Below, one piece after another: positions 6,404 to 15,600 of a DNA stretch of 64,000 nt; position 1 is the first letter of the stretch; the number at the start of each line of letters is the position of its first letter. The stretch covers positions 310,001-374,000 of the forward strand of contig NZ_CANKXK010000002.1 in the NCBI RefSeq assembly GCF_947487605.1, in the 5' to 3' direction. The notes under the pieces were generated by a model. The model was not told the DNA's origin. It did not search any database and saw nothing but the letters and a program-made list of their open reading frames with translations. Source of the DNA: an uncultured Algibacter sp. (GTDB lineage: Bacteria > Bacteroidota > Bacteroidia > Flavobacteriales > Flavobacteriaceae). The translations under genes were made by a program, and so were the position numbers.

Positions 6404-8755
6404 TTATTCCGAAATCTCAAACCAACGCTTCGCCTCATTACCAAATTCATCTACCACAGTAATTTTATGTTTTCCTTGTTTTGGCTTCACAGCCAATTCA
6501 TGAATCTCTTTTGTGCTACCAACATATGTCTCGTCAACATACCAAAACACTGTGCTTTCCCGTTTGGAGTGGGCAATTTTTAAAATAAGATCATTTGTTT
6601 CTCCATCAAAATCTTTAGGTAAGAAAATAGTGTTATTCGCTTTGGGATAAATAAACTCAATTGAAACGGTATGTTCACCTAAACAGTCATTTCTAAATTT
6701 TGGTAAAGGTTTGTAAAAAGGGTTTTTAGTTTTGTAATAATAAGCCATTAAAGGAGGTAAAACAAACCATGATTTATGCCTTATATTTGATAAATCTTCG
6801 CATGAAGCATTCACTTGAAAGTTTTCATTTTTATCCACATGAACTAAAATATGAAACGGACAAGGTTTCGTTTTTAATCCGCTAAGTTGAATATATTTTT
6901 CTTCAACCTCATCACAATTCTGTAATGCACGATAACCACTTTGTTTGCATATTGAAACCTCCTGCATCTCATCAAAAGGTTTTGCAAACCAATCGCTATT
7001 TGGTAATACATCAAACACATCAAAAAGTATAGGAGCGGCCGTTTGTACGCCTACCAATCCTGGTCGTCCTTCACCATCTGCATTTCCTACCCAAACACCA
7101 ACAACATAATCTTTGGTGGTACCAATAGCCCAAGCGTCTCGAAAGCCAAAACTGGTGCCAGTTTTCCAAGCAATTTGTTTAGAGTCATCAAAAAAGGCCC
7201 AACTCTCATCGCTTTCAGGACGGTTTACTTCTTTTAAACTTTCATAAGTCAAGTATATGGAAGCAGCATCAAAAAGAGTTTTATCGGAGGTTTTCTTTCC
7301 AAAATCAATAGTTTCCGAAGCCAAAAACGTAGGGTCGCAAAATTCATTTGAAAAATATTCACTAGAATTTTCAGAAAAATGATTTAAGGTTGAAGAGAGT
7401 GCTGCATAACTTTTGCATAAATCCCACAAGTTACTTTCAGCGCCACCCAAGGCTAAAGATAAACCATAATGATTGGCATTGTATTTTAAATCTTTAAGAT
7501 TTAATTGCTTTAAATAATGATAGAAACGATCCAAGCCAAATTCCTGTAACATTCTAACCGCAGGAACATTTAAAGACCGCGATAAGGCACGACTTGCGGG
7601 CACCGCACCCGCGTAACTTTTATCATAATTTTCTGGATTATAACTTCCAAATTGTGTGGGTATATCTGCTACTAAAGTATTTGGTAATAAATCGCCACTG
7701 TCTAACATGGCAGCATATAGAAAGGGTTTTAAAATACTCCCCGTGCTTCTTGGTTTATCAATAATATCAACATCTTTTTGATGGCTTTTATCAGTTGGTG
7801 TATTACCAACATAAGCTAAAACATGTCTTGTTTTTACATCTAAAACTAAAACCGAAGCATTATAAATTTCATTTTGACTTAATTGATTGTAATGTGTTTT
7901 TACAATACGATTAACACGCTCTTGAAGGCTTTTGTCTATAGTTGTTTCTACGTATTTTCCATTATGAGTTTGCGCTACTTTATGCAATAAATGCGGAGCT
8001 ATTTGAGGTAACGGATAGGGTTTTTGTGGTAAACCTTCTGCTATCGAAAGCTGATAAGTAAGCGAATCTATAATCGTGTTTTCTAAAAGTTTCTTTAAGA
8101 GTCTGTTTCGTTTTTTTAATAAACGCTCTTGGTTTTTCCCTGGATATATTAAACTTGGTGCATTGGGCAATACAGCAAGAGTAGCACTTTCTGCCCAAGA
8201 TAAATTGTTAGCATTCCTATTAAAATAACGCCATGAAGCAGCATCTAAACCAACCACATTTCCCCCAAAAGGGGCATTGCTAGAATAATAGGCTAGAATT
8301 TCATCTTTAGAATCTCGAAGTTCTAGTCTGGTGGCCAAAATAATCTCTTTTATTTTTTCAAAATATGTTCTAGATTGCCCTTTTCTAGACAAGCGAATTA
8401 CCTGTTGAGTTAAAGTACTGCCACCACGCTTTACGCCCCCAGACTTTAAATTATCTCGTAACGCCTTAAAAATTGAAATAGGATTAAACCCAGGGTGTTT
8501 GTAAAAATAAGCATCTTCAAACTGAATGATACAGGTTTTAAATTTTTTAGGAACACTATCATTATGCGGAAATCGCCACTGTCCATCTTTGGCAATTTGG
8601 GCACCTAACAATTCATTCTTTGAACCCGTAATAACGGTTGCTGTGGGGTCTTTAAAAAGTTGATTTGGTAAGCAGAATAGATAAACAATAAACAGAACAA
8701 CAATAATTGCTGATTTAACCTGATGCTTTTTTATGTAGTTAATTAACCTTGCCAC
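6404..8755 (-). CDS. pbpC: Penicillin-binding protein 1C (peptidoglycan glycosyltransferase/transpeptidase)
   Basis: A 783-residue bifunctional enzyme. One N-terminal membrane helix (about 14-30) is followed by a GT51 domain with the catalytic EDAYFYKHPGFNP (about 77-89) and RGGSTLTQQVIRL (about 111-123). The transpeptidase domain has RSTGSILKPF (serine and lysine of SxxK, about 336-345), SLNVPA, and WKTGTSFG (about 532-539). A BiPBP_C domain with an Ig-like fold closes the protein (about 690-783). Length and domain order match PBP1C of other bacteria. In most genomes pbpC sits beside an alpha-2-macroglobulin gene; here that gene is 4 kb away (12661-18231) on the same strand. Confidence 0.95.
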   Translation of the reverse strand: MARLINYIKKHQVKSAIIVVLFIVYLFCLPNQLFKDPTATVITGSKNELLGAQIAKDGQWRFPHNDSVPKKFKTCIIQFEDAYFYKHPGFNPISIFKALRDNLKSGGVKRGGSTLTQQVIRLSRKGQSRTYFEKIKEIILATRLELRDSKDEILAYYSSNAPFGGNVVGLDAASWRYFNRNANNLSWAESATLAVLPNAPSLIYPGKNQERLLKKRNRLLKKLLENTIIDSLTYQLSIAEGLPQKPYPLPQIAPHLLHKVAQTHNGKYVETTIDKSLQERVNRIVKTHYNQLSQNEIYNASVLVLDVKTRHVLAYVGNTPTDKSHQKDVDIIDKPRSTGSILKPFLYAAMLDSGDLLPNTLVADIPTQFGSYNPENYDKSYAGAVPASRALSRSLNVPAVRMLQEFGLDRFYHYLKQLNLKDLKYNANHYGLSLALGGAESNLWDLCKSYAALSSTLNHFSENSSEYFSNEFCDPTFLASETIDFGKKTSDKTLFDAASIYLTYESLKEVNRPESDESWAFFDDSKQIAWKTGTSFGFRDAWAIGTTKDYVVGVWVGNADGEGRPGLVGVQTAAPILFDVFDVLPNSDWFAKPFDEMQEVSICKQSGYRALQNCDEVEEKYIQLSGLKTKPCPFHILVHVDKNENFQVNASCEDLSNIRHKSWFVLPPLMAYYYKTKNPFYKPLPKFRNDCLGEHTVSIEFIYPKANNTIFLPKDFDGETNDLILKIAHSKRESTVFWYVDETYVGSTKEIHELAVKPKQGKHKITVVDEFGNEAKRWFEISE

Positions 8756-8819
8756 TTAAAATATATACTCGAAGCATTTATGTTTAGATGTATTTTAAGA
8801 TAATTTTATAATAGTGCGG

Positions 8820-9536
8820 TTAATATTTTTTCTTATCCCAAGTTAATACCTGAACACCACTAGAATAATGAACCTTGTCGGGTTGATTATTTATTAAATG
8901 ACTAAATCTAGGATAATTCAAATTTAGGCTCTTAATATTTATTTTTAGCATGGGCCATTCCACATGATGCACATCATATTCAATTAAATAATTTTTATAA
9001 TCTTGAAAAACCGCATAACGTTCTGTAAGCCATAAATCGACGGCATCTTTTTTAACAGGGGCATTTATTAATTCGTATTCGATATTAAATGTGTCTTTAA
9101 ATTTATTATTTTCTGAATTAAAAATAAACTTAGTTCTCCTCATTTTTGAAAAACGATAAGGAAACTTAGAAAGTGCTTTTAAAATAGTACAAGATGCTTT
9201 TTTACTCCCCTCCATACTCAAAAAATAAACACTAGGCTTTCCTTCACTAACAATATAAACGCGGATGTTTATCTCTTGAAAATCTGAAATATGGGGTATT
9301 TTAGGTAAGCTTCTAACGCCAATGTTGTTCATGTTAAATGCCACTAAACTAACCCAAGTTTTCTCGTTAATAATATCTAGTGTAATACCTTTTGGAAGAC
9401 AAGGTTCAATTAATTCTGGAGCGACTTCCCAATGTAAAAAAATGGCTTTATTCCATTCTTGGTAGAACTTCCATGATCGTTTGGGGTAATCAAAAGGTCT
9501 GTGTAACTTATGTTCTAATATTTGAGTCGAATTCAT
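8820..9536 (-). CDS. DUF2071 / YqjF-family protein
   Basis: A 238-residue protein with the YqjF (DUF2071) features: FLHWEVAPELIEPCLPKG (about 33-50), TWVSLVAFNM, EINIRVYIV and YFLSMEGSKK (about 104-113). The family adopts an acetoacetate-decarboxylase-like barrel but lacks a proven activity. It starts at ATG 9536 and ends 64 bp before pbpC on the same strand, so pbpC may be read from its transcript. It is one of the genes that separate pbpC from its usual alpha-2-macroglobulin neighbour. Confidence 0.8.
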   Translation of the reverse strand: MNSTQILEHKLHRPFDYPKRSWKFYQEWNKAIFLHWEVAPELIEPCLPKGITLDIINEKTWVSLVAFNMNNIGVRSLPKIPHISDFQEINIRVYIVSEGKPSVYFLSMEGSKKASCTILKALSKFPYRFSKMRRTKFIFNSENNKFKDTFNIEYELINAPVKKDAVDLWLTERYAVFQDYKNYLIEYDVHHVEWPMLKINIKSLNLNYPRFSHLINNQPDKVHYSSGVQVLTWDKKKY

Positions 9537-9588
9537 AAATTAAACGCTATATTTCACTAATATAGTAGATTCTATTATTTAAAGCATC

Positions 9589-11469
9589 ATTAATAAAAAG
9601 GTAAACATACTATTTTTTGTCTTTTTGTGCATTTCAGTTTCTCAATTGAATGCACAGTTAGGGTTTTGTACAGGGAACTCTGGGGATCCTATTTTTACAG
9701 ATAATTTTGGGGCAGGGACAACCAGTACACAATTACCTGCAGGAGCCACAAGTTATATCTTTAATCCAAACGATCCATTTGACGGACAATATAAAGTATC
9801 AAACAACACGAATTCTTTTGGATGGTTCGATATTAACGATCATACACCCAACGATACCAATGGTAAGATGCTTATTATTAACGCAGATTTTACTGCTGGA
9901 GAGTTTTACAGGACAACAATTAATAACCTTTGCGAAAACACTTCCTATGAGTTTTCATCTTGGATGATAAACTTATCACCTTCTTTTGATTGTAGCGGAT
10001 CTCCAATTCCTATAAATGTTAGATTTGAAATTTGGGATATAACAGACACCAATTTATTGGCAAGTGGAGATACTGGAAACATTAATGGCACATCAAGCCC
10101 CAATTGGCAGCAGTATGCTTTGGTTTTTCAAACGGTTGTTAGCCAGTCTTCAGTTATTTTAAAAATGCGAAATAATGGTGTTGGAGGCTGTGGAAATGAT
10201 TTAGCTTTAGATGACATTGTGTTTAAAACTTGTGGAGACACAATAACAATTCAAGATACTATGGGAGTTAATTCTATTTCAGTATGCGAAAACAATGTGC
10301 CATATTCAACCACTTTAATAGCCACACCAGATTTTACAATTTTCTCATCCCATTTTTACCAATGGCAAGAAAGTACAGATGGTGTTAATTGGATTGATGT
10401 GATTGGAGAAACTAGCGACACATACACCACAACTCCAGTAAATAATACAACATATTATCGCGTAAAAGTAGCAGAAGATGTAGTTAATGTAAATAACGAT
10501 TCTTGTAATTCTTCTTCAGAAATTTTCGAAATAAATATCATCCCAATCCCTAATGCACCAATAAGTAATGGTGATTTAACAATTTGTGAAAACGACACAA
10601 CACCGCTTTCTGTTACTGTGCCCAATACTGTTTTAGTAAATTGGTACGATGCACCTGTTGCAGGTAATCTGCTCCTAGCAAATAGCACAACTTTTAATCC
10701 AACAACTTCAGGAATTTATTATGCTGAAGCAGAAACCATAAATAGTGCTTGTCTGTCAATTTTAAGAACACCTCTCGAAATTACATTTTTTGAAACACCA
10801 GAAGTGCAAGATGAAACTTTAGATTTTTGTGAGAATACAACCACCACTATAAATGCAGATGTTACTAATGCATCATCAATTAACGAAGCCTATTTTTGGA
10901 GAGAAACCCAAGAAATAACTGAAAGCATCGATGTTTCTATCGCAGGTACTTACACCGTTGAAGTCTCAAATGGAAGTTGTATAGTAACCAAAACAATTGT
11001 GCTTTCTCAAATAGATAATCCTATAATTGATTCTGTTGAATCTGATGGTAAAGATGTTATAATTACAACCACTAATTCTGGAGATTTTTTATATTCCTTA
11101 AACGGAATTTCATATCAGTCGAGTAATATTTTTAAAACTGTTGAGGGCGGATTGTATACAATTTATGTGAAACACCGCGATTGTGATGAAGTAATAAGAA
11201 CAAATCATATTCATTTTTACATTCCTAAATTCTTTACACCAAACGGCGACCGTATTAATGATGCATTTAACTTAAAAGGTATTGAGTTTTATAGCACATC
11301 AAGTGTTTCAATTTTTAACCGCTATGGCAAATTATTGAAAAGCACTGCTAATAGTGCCTTTTCATGGAGCGGAGTGTTTAACGGCGAGCGTTTACCAACA
11401 GACGATTATTGGTATGTAATTGTTATTGATGGCCAGAAGTTTACTGGGCATTTTACATTAAAACGCTAA
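9589..11469 (+). CDS. Secreted Ig-like protein with type B T9SS sorting domain (CHU_C)
   Basis: The frame codes for about 626 residues. With a TTG start at 9625 the protein would begin MCISVSQLNAQ, too short for export. Reading upstream in frame to an ATT at 9589 gives NKKVNILFFVFLCISVSQLNAQ, a complete signal peptide, so I place the start there with caution. The mature part has an N-terminal carbohydrate-binding-like jelly roll (to about 220), Ig-like segments with conserved Trp/Cys (YQWQESTDGVNW; an Ig_7-type repeat near 320-400), and the C-terminal FFTPNGDRINDAFN domain (about 545-626) that directs type IX secretion. Likely a surface adhesin or binding protein. The next genes on both sides run the other way, so it stands alone. 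Confidence 0.85.
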   Translation: MNKKVNILFFVFLCISVSQLNAQLGFCTGNSGDPIFTDNFGAGTTSTQLPAGATSYIFNPNDPFDGQYKVSNNTNSFGWFDINDHTPNDTNGKMLIINADFTAGEFYRTTINNLCENTSYEFSSWMINLSPSFDCSGSPIPINVRFEIWDITDTNLLASGDTGNINGTSSPNWQQYALVFQTVVSQSSVILKMRNNGVGGCGNDLALDDIVFKTCGDTITIQDTMGVNSISVCENNVPYSTTLIATPDFTIFSSHFYQWQESTDGVNWIDVIGETSDTYTTTPVNNTTYYRVKVAEDVVNVNNDSCNSSSEIFEINIIPIPNAPISNGDLTICENDTTPLSVTVPNTVLVNWYDAPVAGNLLLANSTTFNPTTSGIYYAEAETINSACLSILRTPLEITFFETPEVQDETLDFCENTTTTINADVTNASSINEAYFWRETQEITESIDVSIAGTYTVEVSNGSCIVTKTIVLSQIDNPIIDSVESDGKDVIITTTNSGDFLYSLNGISYQSSNIFKTVEGGLYTIYVKHRDCDEVIRTNHIHFYIPKFFTPNGDRINDAFNLKGIEFYSTSSVSIFNRYGKLLKSTANSAFSWSGVFNGERLPTDDYWYVIVIDGQKFTGHFTLKR

Positions 11470-11476
11470 ATTATTT

Positions 11477-11612
11477 GGGCGTTTCCTCAAAGGTCGGGCT
11501 TTACTCATTGGCTTTTACTTTAAACTAATGAATTCATGAATATAAATATTTCATTACTCAATCCCTCCTGCGTCGCGGATTTCAAACATGCCGTTCAATC
11601 CCTAACGCGACT
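11477..11612. repeat. Degenerate interspersed repeat
   Basis: This gene-free strip contains GGGCGTTTCCTCAAAGGTC, GGGCTTT, then CAATCCCTCCTGCGTCGC and CAATCCCTAACGCGAC. The segment ATGCCGTTCAATCCCTAA (11588-11605) is matched by ATGCCGCTACAATCACTAA at 48791-48809. The two sites look like decayed copies of one dispersed intergenic element. Confidence 0.5.
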
Positions 11613-11691
11613 TATCTACTAAATTGTTTTATATAATTAAAGGTGGATTTATTTTTTGAAAAAGTTCGTTTCCCCCCATTTATATGAACAA

Positions 11692-12504
11692 TTAATAATC
11701 TGAATATTCGGTAGGAAAAAGGAAAGTTATATCAAATTTAGAAACATTGTTTTGGTATTTAGAAATATCTTTCATTTCCTTCCATTCAGGAGAAGCAACA
11801 AAATCTTCCCAATGTTTATCCCTACTTACTTGATTAGAGAAAGTAGTCATGTACATTAAATTTGGCATTATAGAGCCCGAAATGACCTCTCCATAAAAAA
11901 CTGCATTAAACTCGAGACGCTCAAAGAGTTTTATTTCTCCAGCATCATTAAACATTTCGACTTTATTTTTCAAGTATGTTTCGGTAGGCGATCCATAACT
12001 CCGTAATTCATAGATTCGTTCTGCTCTTGGATTATTCAATGTAGATGGTCTCATTGCTGGAAAGCCTTTAAAAGCAAACATTATTGTTGACTCAATTCGT
12101 TCATAAGGTTCTTGCTCATAAGATGCATTTAAATAATCGCTTCCAGCTATTAAATATTGTTCATCGCTATTAAGTTCATCTTCAAGGTTAATTAATTGTT
12201 CAATCGAACTAAAAGGAGTTAATACATACGTTTTTTGAATAGTATCAGTATCTGTAGGTCTTAATTTGAATACACCAATATTATTTATGCCCAACCTTTT
12301 TACCCCAGGCAAATAAGCTTCTTTAAGGTACTTATCAGTTATAATTACTTGGTCCTCTGAATCAAAGGTGTAGACCTTAAGTTGATAATACTCTCTATTA
12401 GTCTCTGGTGGTTTGTTTTCTGTGACCTCTTTAGAATTCCAATCCTCACAGTTTGTAAGAACTAAAATGAAGAGCATTAGCGGAAGAAGTTTGATTATTT
12501 TCAT
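11692..12504 (-). CDS. NIPSNAP-family lipoprotein
   Basis: A 270-residue protein with a lipoprotein signal (lipobox LVLTNCED, Cys 19). Two ferredoxin-like NIPSNAP-type modules can be read: YYQLKVYTFDSEDQ (about 39-52) opens the first, and RIYELRSYGSPTETYLKNK (about 162-180) opens the second, which is the classic 'YELRxY' NIPSNAP start. The end EWKEMKDISKYQNNV is also typical. The family has no settled enzymatic role in bacteria. It is on the same strand as the large alpha-2-macroglobulin gene and follows it by 156 bp. Confidence 0.8.
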   Translation of the reverse strand: MKIIKLLPLMLFILVLTNCEDWNSKEVTENKPPETNREYYQLKVYTFDSEDQVIITDKYLKEAYLPGVKRLGINNIGVFKLRPTDTDTIQKTYVLTPFSSIEQLINLEDELNSDEQYLIAGSDYLNASYEQEPYERIESTIMFAFKGFPAMRPSTLNNPRAERIYELRSYGSPTETYLKNKVEMFNDAGEIKLFERLEFNAVFYGEVISGSIMPNLMYMTTFSNQVSRDKHWEDFVASPEWKEMKDISKYQNNVSKFDITFLFPTEYSDY

Positions 12505-12637
12505 TTTTTTGTGTTTTATTAATGACCGGTAACTAAGCGAATATGCGTTGTTTTAATGACTTAATCCAACGGCAAACGAATTTATCTCTTTTTTCTGACA
12601 AATTCAAGTTAATTAATAGTATAATACTTTGGGTAAG

Positions 12638-12657
12638 ATTCCTGCATTTGCAGGAAT
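12638..12657. repeat. Imperfect palindrome, REP-like
   Basis: ATTCCTGCATTTGCAGGAAT is a near-perfect 20-bp inverted repeat just after the stop of the alpha-2-macroglobulin gene. It resembles the 'ATTCCTGCnnAGGnAGnAATCT' element at 25711-25744. It has no T-tract, so it is not an obvious terminator. Confidence 0.5.
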
Positions 12658-12660
12658 ATA

Positions 12661-15600
12661 TCACTTCTCAACCACAACCCACTTCCCTTTAGTCCGTACC
12701 AAAAACTCATCATCATACATCGCTTCCGCTTGTACGCCTGGTAAATAATACGTTCCTAAATACGAGGCATTTAGCATCACATTAAACGTTTTGGTACTAT
12801 GTTTGCCTTTTGCGGGTAAATCAAAATAGAAATTCACGCGGTCGTCTCTAATATCGGTATGTCTTGCGGCACTTGTGGTGGTATTCCCAAAAGCTGTAAA
12901 ACGCGTATTTACAATTTCCCAACCCGATGGAAAAATTTGTGTTAACGCCACATCATTAACCGATGCATTTTTTAAGTTACTCACGCTTACCGTAGCTACA
13001 AAATCTTGACCTTGCATCAATTTTGAAATATCAATTTTGTTCCCTTTTAAATCTTTGTATTGTACAGAAACACTTAATCCACGCTGTTCAACCAATTCTT
13101 GTCCAAGTGGTAATTTTCCAGAATTCAATACGCGAACATAAACCACGTTATCTTTAGTATTTGTAAAGATTAAATTATTAGTACCGTCAACAATTTGTAA
13201 TTCACGTTGCGCAATCGCACTTTTAGTATCTATACTTTCGGTTTTTCCGTTAATAGTATAATTCACTTTTAAAGCTTTTCCGCCATTAGCGTTTACTAGT
13301 TTTGCTATGGCTAACAAACTATAAGCTGTGGTTTGGGTACTCATCCATCGGTTGCCTGATAAATCTCTAGCAATACTTTCAGCCAGTTCTCTGGTTTTAG
13401 AATTTTTAGTTAACACCATAGTTTCTAATGCCATTGCTCGGTTTCTATCTACTGAGCCATAGGTATAATAATTATAACGCTGCGGCTTAAAATTGATGTT
13501 GGCCGATTGCGAAATGATATCACTTGCTTCTTTCTGCCCCGCCAAAGCATAAGCTGCAGCTAATCGCCATTTGGCTTCGTTTGAAATTTCAGAGAATTCT
13601 CTAAGTCGGTTCATACTTGCTAAATCTGGACTGCCAGCCAAAGCCAAAGTATATAATCGATACGCTTGTGCTAAATCAGAATTATAAGTTCTATAACTCG
13701 GTCGCCAGTTTCTAGCGGCTTGTTTTTGGTATTTCAACCAATTACTTTTAAACGTTAATGGTAACACATAACCTTTCTTTTCGGTTTCAATCATAAAATG
13801 CCCCGCATAACTGGTACCCCAATCGTTGGCACTAGCTTCTCCAATCCAATAGCTGAGTCCGCCATGTGCGCGCTGAAAATGTCCTAAACGTTTGATGCCA
13901 TTTTCAACATTCGTCTGGATTTGTTTCTTTTTATCAGAGGTTAAATCAAAAATATCTGCTAAAAATAATTGCGGAAACACACTTGATGTGGTTTGTTCCA
14001 CACACCCATGAGGATAACGGATTAGATATTGTAATCTTCTGCTAAAATCCATCGGAGGCAATGTTGAAAACTCAACGGTTGCCGAATTTGTTCCTGCAAC
14101 TCCAAAGGTTGAAAAGTCTAGCATTTCAGATGCATTTGCAACCAAGGTTTTATCCAATACTTTTGAGGTTATTGGATTAGTATTTATTACATCCAACTCC
14201 ACTTTATAAGTCGATTTCTCGCCATTACCTGTTGCAATTACTTCAACGGTATTAATACCCTTAGCTTTACTAACATCCAATTCAAAATACGCCATTTGCT
14301 CATCAGGTTTCGCAAAACTCAACACTTTTGATTTCTCTCCAACAACCGAAATACCATCACTTAATTTCAAACTGATATTAACATGCTTCACTTTGGGTTC
14401 CATAGCAAAAACAGTAACAGGTAAAGTTACTTTTTCACCTGGACTTAACTTCCGCGGAAGCGTTGCTAAAACCATGAGCGGTTTTTTTACTTCAACAGTT
14501 TTATCGGTACTTCCGTAAGCTTCATTAGTGTTGTTTCCCGCAACCACCATAGTACGTACCGAACCAATATAATTTGGTAGTTTAATTTGATGCGTTTTAG
14601 TTTTTCCTGCATCCAATTTATAAGGTCCTAAATAAGTAACTACAGGTTTAAAACGGTTTGCTTTTTTGTTTTTACCTCCTGTGGCACTTCCATCGCCTCC
14701 AATAGCAAATACTTGGTCGATGCTTCCAGAATACGCCCCAATAACATCATCAAACACATCCCAAGTTTTTACTCCAAGTGCTTGACGTTTATAAAACTCA
14801 TGCCATGCATTTGGGGTTTTAAATCGGGTTAAATCTAGCAGCCCTTCTTCAACCATAGCAATAGTATAAGTCATGGCTTTGTTGTTTTTTTCAGAGACTT
14901 TCACTTCAAAAGTTTGCTCAGGACGTAATTTATCTGGCATGCTTAATTCAGGGTACAATTTTGTATCTGGGTTTTCAACCATAATAGGAATAACGCCATA
15001 TAAACGAATAGGTAAATCGTTTGCAGTAATGGCATGTGGTTGTAATAATGAAATATTTACAAACACATTTGGTGCCATTTCTTTGGTAATAGGAATGTCA
15101 ACCGTAGTTTCGCCTTTACTTGTTTTTACCCATTTATAATCCAAAACTTCGGTGCCGTTTTCAATACTAACCAAAGCACGACCTTCATTTCCAGAAGCAA
15201 ACGTTACTTTAGCAGTTTCGCCAACATTATAGTTTTCTTTATCCGCAGAAAAGACCAACATTTTAGCAGCTTCTTTATCAGAAGATGGTGCTTTTTGCCA
15301 CCAGTTTTTATAGAAATATGCTGTTCTTCCAGTAGCGTGTCCACTTACTGGGTCAACCACCCTAATGAGGTAACGTCCTCGATCATTATCTGGAATTTTC
15401 ACATTGAAGATAGCTTTTCCAATAGCATCTGTATTCACTTTTAACGATTTGTAGGGTCTGTGATAACTACTAGATACATAACTCGCCAAATCATCGTAAG
15501 ACGAATTCCACCACCAGCGCCATTCTACTTTATAAATTTTTACTTCGAGATTATTACGCTTAATAGGTTTCCCATTTTCATCAACCACAACCACATCAAA

